Positions 34,921-44,386 of a DNA stretch of 64,000 bases are shown one piece after another. The stretch is from assembly GCA_017860615.1 (NCBI GenBank), contig JAGDMU010000009.1, forward strand, positions 1-64,000. Direction: 5' to 3'. Both the position numbers and the translations under genes were made by a program. The notes below the pieces were generated by a model, which did no database searches, was not told the origin of the DNA, and saw only the letters and a list, made by a program, of their open reading frames with translations. Positions within the stretch are counted from its first letter, which is position 1, and the number at the start of each line of letters is the position of its first letter. This DNA is from Pseudomonadota bacterium. Its GTDB lineage: Bacteria; Campylobacterota; Campylobacteria; Campylobacterales; Sulfurospirillaceae.

Positions 34921-35526
34921 TTAAAACGTGTGAACAAGCCCACGTATACCATCGATGAACATCTGTACTGACATCATCAAAAGAAGCATCCCCATGAGAC
35001 GTTCTAGTGCGGAGAGCCCTTTTTCACGCAGTAGTTTATAGAGCATGGGAGAAAGGTACATAATGAGTGCGGAGACAAGCCACGCTAAAATCAGAGATAC
35101 AAAAAGGCTACCAATCTGATTTGTGTGAGATTTACCCAGTACTAAGAGGGTCGCGAGTGTAGAAGGTCCTGCAATGAGAGGCATAGCGATGGGTACCATA
35201 AAAGGCTCTTTTGTAGAGCCGTAGAGTCCACTGCTTCCTTCCTCTCCAGGAAAAATCATCTTTATACCAATCACAAAAAAGATCACTGCTCCTGCGATGC
35301 GAACGGACTCTGTTTCTAAGTGAAAAATGTTTAAAAAGAGCTCTCCTCCGAAGAGGAAGAGCATCAAGATCCCAAGACCAAAAAGCATTTCACGGAGGAT
35401 AATAATTTTTTTTCGTTGCATGTCCACGTCTTTGAGGATAGAGAGAATGACGGGGACCGCTCCGAAAGGATCAATCACAAAAAACAGAAGTATAGCTGTT
35501 GAAACAATTGAAAAATCAGCATTCAT
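34921..35526 (-). CDS. MarC family integral membrane protein
   Basis: 201 residues with six TM helices and the MarC-family signatures VIDPFGAVPVILSI and GPSTLATLLVLG. Function in this family (UPF0056) is not established, despite the historical link to multiple antibiotic resistance. It lies 13 bp downstream of chemoreceptor copy 2 and is probably co-transcribed with it. Confidence 0.9.
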   Translation of the reverse strand: MNADFSIVSTAILLFFVIDPFGAVPVILSILKDVDMQRKKIIILREMLFGLGILMLFLFGGELFLNIFHLETESVRIAGAVIFFVIGIKMIFPGEEGSSGLYGSTKEPFMVPIAMPLIAGPSTLATLLVLGKSHTNQIGSLFVSLILAWLVSALIMYLSPMLYKLLREKGLSALERLMGMLLLMMSVQMFIDGIRGLVHTF

Positions 35527-35539
35527 CTACGTACACGCA

Positions 35540-37231
35540 TCAGGTTCTAAACTCAGAAAGTTTGAGGTTGAGTGTTTCGGTCATGCGGCTAAGATGTTCA
35601 GCTGCTCCTGCTATTTCCTCAACACTTCGAGCATTTTGACTCGAAATATCATTAATGCGGCTAACATCATCAATCATAGACTCTATATCTGAACCTGTTT
35701 TGAGATAATTTTCAGCAGTCTTATCGGAAACTTTGGTAGCATTGCCCATAACATGAAACATATTGTTGATTTTTGTTTCAACCTCACTGGCAGTGGTTGC
35801 AAGCGATTCTACTTTTTTAGAGTTCGATGTCATCTGATCGCTACTGTCCGCAATGGCTTGAACGATAACGTTAATCGTTGCATTGATCTCTTGAAGACTT
35901 TTTTGAGTACGTTCAGCAAGTTTTCGCACTTCATCGGCAACAACAGCAAAACCACGACCGTGTTCACCTGCTCGTGCTGCTTCAATAGCAGCATTGAGTG
36001 CTAGTAAATTGGTCTGATCAGCAATATCACCAATAACCACCAAAATATCTTTTACTTGACTTGCATCGGAGCTGAGTTGTTGAACACGGTGTGCGAGTTC
36101 AATTTCAGTCGAAGCACTGTTTTGAATATCTTTGGTAAGCTCTAAGATAGCATTGTTAGCCTCTTTTAGATAGCCATTCGCTTTAAGAAGCTCTTCTTTG
36201 CCCGCTTTGGCTTCACCCATACCTGCCGTCATTTCACTTTTGAGCGTGGTCGCCTTATGGGTGGTATTGCCCACAATTTGCATGGATGTTTCAACGGAAC
36301 GTCCAACTTCGAGTGAAGTTGAAGAGAGCTCATGTGAAATAGACGAGTTCTCATTGGAAAGGTTTTTAGCTTCACTGATTAAGATACGTACTTTTTCGAT
36401 AAAGCGGTTGATACTTGTACTCGCTTGGGCTATCTCATCATTGCCAACAACTTCAAGTTTTCGCGTAAGATCACCATCACCGCTAGATAAGTTATCTGCT
36501 TTTTCAATAAGATCATTGAGAGGATTTGAGATAGTTTTTTTGATGATCACCATTGTTGCAGCAATGCTTAAAATGACCAACACAAATGAAATAAGTAAAA
36601 AAGAACGAATTTGAGAAGCCACATTATCTGAAATTTGCGTTTTCAGTTTTCCTACTTCTGCCTCAACGTTATCGACATAAATTCCAGTACCTAGTGTCCA
36701 TTTATAAGGCTCAAAAGGAACAGAGTAGGCATATTTTAAGAAAGGCTGTCCATCTTTAACTTTTGGGAAAAAGTACTTCACAAGACCTCCCCCTTTTTGA
36801 GCAGCTTCTATAAGCTCTTTAACAAAAAAGACACCATTAGAATCTTTGAGATGGCTTAGATTTTTTCCTTGGAGCGATTTATTGGTTGGAAGCATAACAT
36901 TGGTTCCATCAGATTCATAAATGAATAGATAACCGCTTTTATCATCGAAAAAGCGTAGTCCATCCAGTTGCGATACAATAGCTTCTTTTATCTTTTCATC
37001 AGGTGTTCCCTTTGCTTTTTCGGCTTTATAGATCGCGTTGGCAGTCTGCTGCATCATTTCCATAATGGTTTTGAGCTCATTCCCATAAAAAGAGTAGGCA
37101 CTCTTCTCATAATCGCTCACAAACATCCCTGCATTGCTTTTTGTATTGGTATAAGAGATACCAATTAAACAAGCGCCCAAGACAAGCAGTGATAAGATGA
37201 GAGAGATTAAAATGCGTGTTGAAATTTTCAT
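35540..37231 (-). CDS. Methyl-accepting chemotaxis protein, sCache type (copy 2)
   Basis: 563 residues, same architecture as the neighbours: TM1, sCache domain ([43 protein letters not shown]), TM2, HAMP, signalling hairpin [15 protein letters not shown], tail LKLSEFRT. The start at 37231 follows AAAGGAGG. Between copies the signalling domain is almost unchanged while Cache residues vary, the pattern of duplication followed by ligand diversification. marC lies immediately downstream. Confidence 0.95.
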   Translation of the reverse strand: MKISTRILISLILSLLVLGACLIGISYTNTKSNAGMFVSDYEKSAYSFYGNELKTIMEMMQQTANAIYKAEKAKGTPDEKIKEAIVSQLDGLRFFDDKSGYLFIYESDGTNVMLPTNKSLQGKNLSHLKDSNGVFFVKELIEAAQKGGGLVKYFFPKVKDGQPFLKYAYSVPFEPYKWTLGTGIYVDNVEAEVGKLKTQISDNVASQIRSFLLISFVLVILSIAATMVIIKKTISNPLNDLIEKADNLSSGDGDLTRKLEVVGNDEIAQASTSINRFIEKVRILISEAKNLSNENSSISHELSSTSLEVGRSVETSMQIVGNTTHKATTLKSEMTAGMGEAKAGKEELLKANGYLKEANNAILELTKDIQNSASTEIELAHRVQQLSSDASQVKDILVVIGDIADQTNLLALNAAIEAARAGEHGRGFAVVADEVRKLAERTQKSLQEINATINVIVQAIADSSDQMTSNSKKVESLATTASEVETKINNMFHVMGNATKVSDKTAENYLKTGSDIESMIDDVSRINDISSQNARSVEEIAGAAEHLSRMTETLNLKLSEFRT

Positions 37232-37376
37232 TTTACCTCCTTTAAGGCTATTGAGATTCATTGTAACACAAAATAGAATCCAATTTTATTAAAATTGTTG
37301 GGAATAAAGAGGACTAAAAAGAGGATTGAAGAAAAAAGGAACATCTGATTAAGAAGAGTTGTAGAAACACGATAAC

Positions 37377-37408
37377 GTAAAGATTTGGGAGCTAAACCAA
37401 ATCTTTAC
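37377..37408. terminator. Hairpin downstream of chemoreceptor copy 3
   Basis: GTAAAGATTTGG / CCAAATCTTTAC, a perfect 12-bp stem with loop GAGCTAAA, 12 bp beyond the stop of the chemoreceptor on the minus strand. It has no clear T-tract. Confidence 0.55.
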
Positions 37409-37420
37409 TTACAACGCATT

Positions 37421-39112
37421 TTAGGTTCTAAATTCAGAGAGTTTGAGATTTAAAGTTTCGGTCATACGGCTGAGGTGTTCAGCGGCACTAGCAATTTCTT
37501 CGACACTTCGTGCATTTTGGCTTGAAATATCATTAATTTGAGCAACATCTTTGATCATAGATTCAATGTCTGTGCCTGTTCTAAGGTAGTTTTCCGTTGT
37601 TTTATCGGAAAGAGTCGTTGCATTGTTCATAACGTGAAACATATTATTGATCTTTGTTTCAACATCACATGCTGTGGTTGCTAGAGATTCCACTTTTTTA
37701 GAATTAGACGTCATTTGCTCGCTGCTATCCATGATGGCTTGAACAATAACATTAATGGTTGCATTGATCTCTTGGAGGCTTTTTTGAGTACGTTCTGCAA
37801 GCTTTCGTACTTCATCAGCGACGACGGCAAATCCGCGTCCATGTTCACCTGCACGGGCTGCTTCAATAGCCGCATTAAGGGCTAAAAGGTTGGTCTGATC
37901 GGCAATGTCACCAATAACCACCAAGATGTCTTTGACCTGAGAGGCGTCTGAACTTAGCTGTTGAATACGATGCGCTAGTTCAATCTCAGTTGCGGCACTG
38001 CTTTGAATTTCTTTTGTAAGTTCAAGGATAGCACTGTTGGCATCTTTAAGAAAATCATTGGCTTTGATAAGTTCTGCTTTCCCCTCTTTAGCTTCACTAA
38101 TGCCTTCCGTTAGTTCATCTTTCAATGTATGTGCTTTAGACGTTGTATTGCCTACAATTTGCATAGATGTTTCGACTGAGCGTCCGACTTCAAGTGAAGT
38201 CGAGGAGAGTTCATGAGAAATAGAAGAGTTCTCATTGGAAAGATTTTTGGCTTCGCTAATGAGGATACGGACTTTTTCGATAAAGCGGTTGATGCTACTA
38301 CTCGCAACGGCAATTTCATCATTGCCAATGACTTCAAGTTTTCGTGTAAGATCACCATCCCCACTAGAGAGATTATCGGCTCGGGTGATAAGGTCATTCA
38401 AAGGTTTTGAGATGGTTTTGGTAATAATCCAAAGAGTGACTCCAAGGCTTAATAGTAATAAAACTACAGAGATTAAAAGAAAAGATTGGATCTGCGAAGC
38501 GGTGTTTTCATCAATGTTTTTTTGAAGTTTAGTAATTTCTTCTTCAACGTTATCGACGTAGATGCCTGTTCCCATCATCCAATTGTAAGGTTCAAATGAA
38601 AGGGCATAGGAGAATTTTGGAAAAGGTTTGCCATCTTTAACTTTTGGAAAATGGTATTTAACAAGACCACCACCCTTTTTTGCAGCTTCTATAAGCTCTT
38701 TAATAAGAAAAATGCCATTGCTATCTTTCAGGCTCATAAGGTTTTGCCCTTGCAGCGCTTTATTGGTTGGCATTAAAACATTGTCACCATTATAGGCGTA
38801 GACAAAAATATAACCGCTTTTGTCGTTGAAAAAGCGTAGGTCGTTAAATTTTTCTAAGATCGCTTCTTGAATCTTTTCATCACTGATACCTTTTGCTTTT
38901 TGAGCTTTATAGATGGATTCTGCTGTTTGTTTCATGATATCCATGATATTTTTGAGTTCGTTTTCATGAAAGGCATAAGCGCTTTTTTCGTACTCTTCTA
39001 TAAACATGTGTGCATTATTTTTCGTGTTGCTATACGCTACACCAATAATACAAGCTCCTAGGACTATCAACGATAGTATAAGGGAGATTAAAATGCGCGT
39101 CGAGATCTTCAT
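37421..39112 (-). CDS. Methyl-accepting chemotaxis protein, sCache type (copy 3)
   Basis: 563 residues with TM1, sCache domain ([43 protein letters not shown]), TM2, HAMP and the standard signalling hairpin [15 protein letters not shown], ending LKLSEFRT. It is the third tandem paralogue. Cache domains of this type sense small organic acids or amino acids; the ligand here cannot be told from sequence by eye. Confidence 0.95.
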   Translation of the reverse strand: MKISTRILISLILSLIVLGACIIGVAYSNTKNNAHMFIEEYEKSAYAFHENELKNIMDIMKQTAESIYKAQKAKGISDEKIQEAILEKFNDLRFFNDKSGYIFVYAYNGDNVLMPTNKALQGQNLMSLKDSNGIFLIKELIEAAKKGGGLVKYHFPKVKDGKPFPKFSYALSFEPYNWMMGTGIYVDNVEEEITKLQKNIDENTASQIQSFLLISVVLLLLSLGVTLWIITKTISKPLNDLITRADNLSSGDGDLTRKLEVIGNDEIAVASSSINRFIEKVRILISEAKNLSNENSSISHELSSTSLEVGRSVETSMQIVGNTTSKAHTLKDELTEGISEAKEGKAELIKANDFLKDANSAILELTKEIQSSAATEIELAHRIQQLSSDASQVKDILVVIGDIADQTNLLALNAAIEAARAGEHGRGFAVVADEVRKLAERTQKSLQEINATINVIVQAIMDSSEQMTSNSKKVESLATTACDVETKINNMFHVMNNATTLSDKTTENYLRTGTDIESMIKDVAQINDISSQNARSVEEIASAAEHLSRMTETLNLKLSEFRT

Positions 39113-39211
39113 ACAATGGCCCCTTGTTTTATTAGGTTTATGAGTATTCTAGCATAAAAAAAGTTTCAATGAAAAGCGCTACAATGGTGGTGAAAGAATT
39201 TAGGAGAAGAA

Positions 39212-40402
39212 ATGAAACATTATGTTGAGTTGTTACGCAACAACGCAACGCTTCGTCGTTTGAGTATTATTCAGCTGATTAGCTATTTTGGTGCGTGGTT
39301 TAGTCACATGGGAATTTATACTCTTTTGATTCAGTTAGATGCCCCTGTATGGGCACTCAGTGCTGCTGCTGCTTTTACGTTTTTACCGTCAATGCTTTTA
39401 GCTCCCTTTAGTGGCGCGATTATTGATAAAGTTGATACCAAAAAGTTTATGCTTTTTTTAACGGCGATTGAGATTGTGACCGTATTTTGGTTGATGTTTA
39501 TTACCTCACTGGATGCTCTTTGGATTTTATTGGGGCTTATTTTTATTCGTATGGGAACGGGAAGTATCTATTTTCAAACTGAAATGTCGCTTTTGCCCAA
39601 ACTTTTAAGCAATGATGAGCTTAAAATCGCCAATGAAATTCACTCTATTATTTGGTCAACTTCGTATGCCCTTGGAATGGCAGTAGCGGGTTTTTACATT
39701 CACTATTTTGGAACAACCAGTGCTTTTATTGCCGATATGGTGCTTTACAGCATTAGTTTTTACCTTCTTTTGGGTTTGGATATTCCCTCCATCGCGAGTA
39801 AACATGCCTTAGAGGTCAAAGCAATGATTTGGAGTGGTTTTGTCTATATCAAAGAGAATCCAAAGATCATGCATCTTATTTTTCTCCATGCCAGTGTGGG
39901 GCTAACGGCCTATGATGCACTCATTGCTCTTTTAGCAGACCACGCGTATAAGCATCTTTTGTCGGTTGCTTTAGTGATGGGTTTTATAAACGCTTCACGT
40001 GCATTTTCACAAGTTTTGGGACAGTTGTTACTAAGTCGTTATATAAACCCTCAAAGCCTTTTTTATCTTTTCTTGATTCAGGGCGTAGGTATTATAACAT
40101 GGGGTATATTGCAGTATGATTTTTACCTTAGTTTCATTGGAATTTTCTTTTGTGGACTTTTTACGACGACGTTATGGTCTTACACATACACGCTTTTACA
40201 GTATGAAACAGATGAGGCATTTTATGGCAGAGTCATCGCCTATAATGATATGGTTTTTATGGGTATGTGTACGTTGGTTTCATTTGCGATTGGCGCATTG
40301 TTTGAGTGGGGTGTTTCTTTAGAGGCAATTACGTGTGGATTAGGGCTTCTTTTTATTCTTTTTGGATTTTATTGGAAGTGGGTACAAAAAGTGATAAAAT
40401 AG
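39212..40402 (+). CDS. Major facilitator superfamily transporter
   Basis: 396 residues, about 12 TM helices, with an MFS-type motif A in the first half (PFSGAIIDKVDTKKFM). Overall it resembles MFS_3/enterobactin-exporter-like permeases. The substrate is unknown. An AGGAG site precedes the ATG. It is divergent from chemoreceptor copy 3 and is followed 22 bp later by the HD-GYP gene, so both may be co-transcribed. Confidence 0.85.
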   Translation: MKHYVELLRNNATLRRLSIIQLISYFGAWFSHMGIYTLLIQLDAPVWALSAAAAFTFLPSMLLAPFSGAIIDKVDTKKFMLFLTAIEIVTVFWLMFITSLDALWILLGLIFIRMGTGSIYFQTEMSLLPKLLSNDELKIANEIHSIIWSTSYALGMAVAGFYIHYFGTTSAFIADMVLYSISFYLLLGLDIPSIASKHALEVKAMIWSGFVYIKENPKIMHLIFLHASVGLTAYDALIALLADHAYKHLLSVALVMGFINASRAFSQVLGQLLLSRYINPQSLFYLFLIQGVGIITWGILQYDFYLSFIGIFFCGLFTTTLWSYTYTLLQYETDEAFYGRVIAYNDMVFMGMCTLVSFAIGALFEWGVSLEAITCGLGLLFILFGFYWKWVQKVIK

Positions 40403-40424
40403 TTTCTTTTTGAAAGGGGGAATA

Positions 40425-42014
40425 ATGAATATTCGTACAAAAGTAAAATTGAGCTTTGTTGTTATTATTGCGATGTTGCTTTTTTTGGGCTTTATTAGTG
40501 CGATTATTACCTACCAAATCAAAGAAAACAGTAATTTTAGAGAGAGTATTTCTGCCATTCTTTTGATGCAAGAGGGAATGAATGACATTATTCAGGAAAG
40601 CACCCAAAGTACAGAAACCTCTAAATTAGAACAACTCCATACTCAATTTGCGGCATTTGAGAAGAATTTTGAAGCTTTGCGTACAACACTCTCTTCACAC
40701 AAAAAATCTTTTCTTGCCAATACAGTGATGATCAATATACGCGAAGATAAAGCAATCCAAAACTATCTCAATGATCTGTATGCTAATGAGCACCGCATTG
40801 AGTTGATGTATGATGAAATTTTTAAGCTTGAACGTGAAAAATTGGACTACATTACTATTTTTAATGCATTGTATCCAGAAGAAAATCGTGCACGCATTGA
40901 AATTCAAGAGCATATTTTGCAGCATAATCGCATAGAACAGATTAAAGCCTTAAGTGATCTTCGGTACTACAGTAAAGAGACGCTTTACCAACATGGCAAT
41001 GAAGCAACATTGCAAAAGTGGCTTTCGCCTATTGATCTTTTGATTGATCTGACGCAGCATGAAAAAGGAGATGTTCATGAAAACCTGCGACATTATAGAG
41101 AGATTGTGAGCAGCATAGCAGATAAAGCTATTAAGATTGAGCAGACCAAAGAGATTGAAAATCAGACGATCTCTGAGGCATCTAAAGTCTTGGAAAACAA
41201 CAAAAAAGTAAGTATTTCTCTTGAAGAAACAATCTCGGAACTATCGAGTGGTTTTATTGATCAAATGCGTTTTATTCAGCTTTTTGTGGGCATCGTCACG
41301 ATTCTTTTTATTGTGTTTCTCTCTCTTAAAGTTTCGCGCAATGTTTCCCTCACTATGGATGAAGTTGAAGCAAAAATCGAAGAGGGTTTGAAAGAGGTAA
41401 ATGCACTTAACCATGAGATTGAAGATACTCAAAAAGAGGTTCTTTTCACGATGGGTGCGATTGGAGAGAGTAGGTCTCGTGAGACAGGAAATCACGTCAG
41501 ACGTGTCGCAGAGTACTCTAAAATTCTGGCATTGCATTATGGTTTAGACGAAGAAGAGGCGGAGATGCTTAAACTTGCTTCTCCTATGCACGACATAGGT
41601 AAAATTGGTATCCCCGATGCCGTGCTCAATAAACCAGGAAGATTTGATGAAGAGGAGCGTAAAATCATGGATACCCATGCCATGAAAGGTTATGAAATGC
41701 TCAAACACTCTCAAAGACCCTTGCTTAAAATGGCAGCTATTGTTGCCAAAGAACATCATGAAAGATACGATGGTAAGGGTTATCCTGAGAAAAAAAGTGG
41801 CGAGGATATTCATATTTATGGGCGTATCACAGCGCTTGCGGATGTTTTTGACGCACTTGGAAGTGCGAGGGTTTATAAACCTGCATGGGAAGATGAAAAA
41901 ATCTTTGCACTGTTTCGCGAAGAGCGAGGAAAACAGTTTGATCCAAAATTGATTGACATCTTCTTTGAACATTTAGATGAGTTTTTAGACGTGCGAGAAA
42001 AAATGAGAGATTGA
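40425..42014 (+). CDS. Membrane-anchored HD-GYP domain protein (probable cyclic di-GMP phosphodiesterase)
   Basis: About 529 residues. TM1 lies at 12-33, a periplasmic helical sensor region follows to about 275, and then TM2 (FVGIVTILFIVFLSL). The catalytic domain starts at GNHVRRVAEYSKILALHYG and shows MHDIGKIGIPD and EHHERYDGKGYP, the HD and GYP hallmarks, plus ALADVFDALGS. HD-GYP enzymes hydrolyse cyclic di-GMP to pGpG or GMP. The ATG at 40425 follows AAAGGGGG. There is no receiver domain, so input is probably through the periplasmic part. Confidence 0.9.
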   Translation: MNIRTKVKLSFVVIIAMLLFLGFISAIITYQIKENSNFRESISAILLMQEGMNDIIQESTQSTETSKLEQLHTQFAAFEKNFEALRTTLSSHKKSFLANTVMINIREDKAIQNYLNDLYANEHRIELMYDEIFKLEREKLDYITIFNALYPEENRARIEIQEHILQHNRIEQIKALSDLRYYSKETLYQHGNEATLQKWLSPIDLLIDLTQHEKGDVHENLRHYREIVSSIADKAIKIEQTKEIENQTISEASKVLENNKKVSISLEETISELSSGFIDQMRFIQLFVGIVTILFIVFLSLKVSRNVSLTMDEVEAKIEEGLKEVNALNHEIEDTQKEVLFTMGAIGESRSRETGNHVRRVAEYSKILALHYGLDEEEAEMLKLASPMHDIGKIGIPDAVLNKPGRFDEEERKIMDTHAMKGYEMLKHSQRPLLKMAAIVAKEHHERYDGKGYPEKKSGEDIHIYGRITALADVFDALGSARVYKPAWEDEKIFALFREERGKQFDPKLIDIFFEHLDEFLDVREKMRD

Positions 42015-42074
42015 TTTCACAAACAGTTCACGATTTTGCGTTAGGATTTCTTTATAAAAGCAAAGGAGTCCCAA

Positions 42075-42425
42075 ATGAAAATCGTAAAAACTGTATTGAT
42101 CTCGATTGTGTTAGTCTTCAGTGGCATCACAAGCGCTCATGCTATGGGTGATCGAGAAAAGGGTGCTCTCATGGGTGCGGGAGCTGTGCTCTTGTTGCCA
42201 TCATTACTTGAAGGTGCAGGCAATTTATTTGGTGGAGGACATGAAAGAACATATACAACGACAACGTATGTTGAACCAAGACCAACTGTAGTGTATCGTG
42301 AACCTGTTTATGTGCAAGAGAGGGTAATCTACATCGACAATCCTCCTCCTAGGTATTATTACCCACCACGCCCTCATCATGGTCATCATGATCACCATGA
42401 TGGATATTACCGCTCTTACCGATAA
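42075..42425 (+). CDS. Secreted Tyr/Pro/His-rich small protein
   Basis: 116 residues: signal peptide to about AHA (residue 23), a short glycine-rich hydrophobic stretch (GALMGAGAVLLLPSLLEGAGN), then a Thr/Tyr/Pro-rich repeat-like region (YVEPRPTVVYREPVYVQERVIY) and a terminal His cluster (HHGHHDHHDG). The His cluster suggests metal binding. I do not recognise a characterised family; similar glycine-zipper-like envelope proteins exist. Confidence 0.65.
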   Translation: MKIVKTVLISIVLVFSGITSAHAMGDREKGALMGAGAVLLLPSLLEGAGNLFGGGHERTYTTTTYVEPRPTVVYREPVYVQERVIYIDNPPPRYYYPPRPHHGHHDHHDGYYRSYR

Positions 42426-42443
42426 GATAAAAAGTTCAAAATG

Positions 42444-42472
42444 AAGGTAGCGACACCCATCGCTACCTTTTT
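42444..42472. terminator. Bidirectional terminator
   Basis: AAGGTAGCGA / TCGCTACCTT, a perfect 10-bp stem with a 6-base loop, followed by T on the plus strand. It includes the stop codon of the convergent methyltransferase gene. Confidence 0.75.
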
Positions 42473-43101
42473 CGCAATACCGCTATACGTTTTCCATCGG
42501 TTTTAATCAGTTTCAATCCACACTGTTCTGCTAAGACTTTAAGTGTTTTTGGCGTGTAAAAAAGGATATGCGTTGGATCTCTTCGATACCACCATGTTAA
42601 AAAATGTTCTTGATTATTGTGATGAAAAAGTGTCATCAGTGCGATGATTCCTTGTGGCTTTAAATGTTTGCTCAAAAGAGTGAGCGTTGCTTTCGGGTTA
42701 TCTAAATGTTCAAAAACTTCAGTAGAAGTGATGAAGTCGTAGCTTTGATTTTCAAAGCATTTCTCAGGCTGGTAAAACTTATCATAACAATCAACAGTAA
42801 CGGCTCTTTTTTGAAGCAATTGACTTAGCACAGGTGTAGGACCTGATCCAAAATCAAGTGCTTTGTATCCTGATGGAAGGTCATTCCAAAAATAGTCTAA
42901 AAAATCTTCAAACATCTTTACATAGCCGTCATTTTCGAGTGAATTTTGATGATTATTGTAAAGAGAGTTTTCTTTTTCTATAGAGAGATAATAGATAGGA
43001 TCAAGAGCGATACTGTGGCAGTTTTCACAGTAATGGTAGCGCTTCTGAAGCTGTGGATCCTCAAACACTTTTGTATCGCAATCACAAATTTTACATTTCA
43101 T
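42463..43101 (-). CDS. Class I SAM methyltransferase with N-terminal Cys cluster
   Basis: 212 residues. The N-terminus has CKICDCDTK and YHYCENCHS, a probable zinc site like those of nucleotide-sugar methyltransferases. The SAM-binding motif is KALDFGSGPTPVLSQLL, followed by DFITSTEVFEHLDNP and GIIALMTLFHH. The substrate is unknown. It is a single gene with its own AT-rich upstream region. Confidence 0.8.
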   Translation of the reverse strand: MKCKICDCDTKVFEDPQLQKRYHYCENCHSIALDPIYYLSIEKENSLYNNHQNSLENDGYVKMFEDFLDYFWNDLPSGYKALDFGSGPTPVLSQLLQKRAVTVDCYDKFYQPEKCFENQSYDFITSTEVFEHLDNPKATLTLLSKHLKPQGIIALMTLFHHNNQEHFLTWWYRRDPTHILFYTPKTLKVLAEQCGLKLIKTDGKRIAVLRKR

Positions 43102-43207
43102 TTTTTAACTCTCTTCTCTTTTTTCCGAAAAAATTATTTAAGTAAATATTTTTTTACTAATTAAGCATTTTTATAAAAAATACTTGATATTATAGCTATA
43201 AAATATC

Positions 43208-44386
43208 ATGAAAGCTCAAAAAATGCGTAAACTTCTTGGAGTTCTCCTTGTAGTGTTAGCTCTTCTATTGCCTTATTACATCTCCAATACTAAATTTCAA
43301 GGTGATGTCATTCGTTTGGGCATGAGTGGACCTTTTAGCGGAGGGCTTAACAGCGTTGGAAACCAATTTTTGCTTGGTGCTGAAATCTATCTGCAAAATC
43401 TCAATGATCATGGCGGTGTGCACGGCAGAAAAATAGAAATCATCGCTAAGGATGACCGCTATGAGCCAAAAATTGCTGTTGAAAACGTCCACGAACTTAT
43501 CGAAAAAGAGAAAATTTTTGCATTGTTTGGTGTTATTGGTACTCCTGTAGCGGAGGCTGTTTTTCCTATTGCTACTGAAAAACGTATTCCGTTTGTCGGT
43601 GCGTATTCGGGTGCTGAATTCTTGCGTAATCCTCCCAATCCCATTGTTTTAAATGCAAGAGCAGGGGATCTTGATGAGATTGAAAAACTGGTACAGTACT
43701 ATGCAGATGATCTAAAATACAAACGTTTTGCCCTTTTTTATCAAAATGATGGTTATGGAAGAGCGGGGCTTAAAGGTGTCAAGAGTGCTCTTGCTAAACG
43801 CAATTTGGTTCTTGTGGGAGAAGGAAGTTACAAACGGAATACACTCTCTGTGGGTAATGCACTTTATGAAATTGAGCTGTGCAATCCTGAGGTTATTTTG
43901 ATGATTGGATCGACTAATCCCGTAGCAGAGTTTATCAAACGTGCTCGAAAGAGTTCCAAAATGCGCAAAGAGGTTCAGTTTGGACTCTTCTCATTTGTAG
44001 AGCCTAAGCCTTTAATTGATCTTTTACAAGGTCATGGTGAAGGCATTACCTTTGCACAAGTGGTTCCTTCTCCTTGGACATCAGAGGTTGATGAAGTAGA
44101 AACGTATCGTATTTTAATGCGTAAATATTACCCTAAAGAAGAATTAGGGCATGTTTCTCTAGAGGGTTATTTTGCGGCACGTATGATCACAGAAGTGTTT
44201 AAAAGTTTAGGACGTGACTTTACAAAAGAGGAGTTTATTAAAGCGTTAGGTGGATTTTCTAAAACTTTGGATGAAAACGTCATCTCTAAAAATCGCGATG
44301 AGCGTTGTAAATGTTTACACCGTGTGCATTTGAGCGAATATGTGGATGATGACTTTTACTCGGTAGGAAAAAGTGATGAGCAATAG
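43208..44386 (+). CDS. Leucine-type periplasmic binding protein
   Basis: 392 residues, an N-terminal membrane segment (LLGVLLVVLALLLPYYIS; signal or anchor), then a type I binding fold (IRLGMSGPFSGGLNSVG, GGVHGRKIEIIAKDDRY, VGAYSGAEFLRNP). No ABC permease or ATPase is nearby. Instead the stop overlaps the start of a sensor kinase, so a role as ligand-sensing partner of that kinase is inferred, as in TorT-TorS-type systems. The C-terminus carries CKC. Confidence 0.8.
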   Translation: MKAQKMRKLLGVLLVVLALLLPYYISNTKFQGDVIRLGMSGPFSGGLNSVGNQFLLGAEIYLQNLNDHGGVHGRKIEIIAKDDRYEPKIAVENVHELIEKEKIFALFGVIGTPVAEAVFPIATEKRIPFVGAYSGAEFLRNPPNPIVLNARAGDLDEIEKLVQYYADDLKYKRFALFYQNDGYGRAGLKGVKSALAKRNLVLVGEGSYKRNTLSVGNALYEIELCNPEVILMIGSTNPVAEFIKRARKSSKMRKEVQFGLFSFVEPKPLIDLLQGHGEGITFAQVVPSPWTSEVDEVETYRILMRKYYPKEELGHVSLEGYFAARMITEVFKSLGRDFTKEEFIKALGGFSKTLDENVISKNRDERCKCLHRVHLSEYVDDDFYSVGKSDEQ

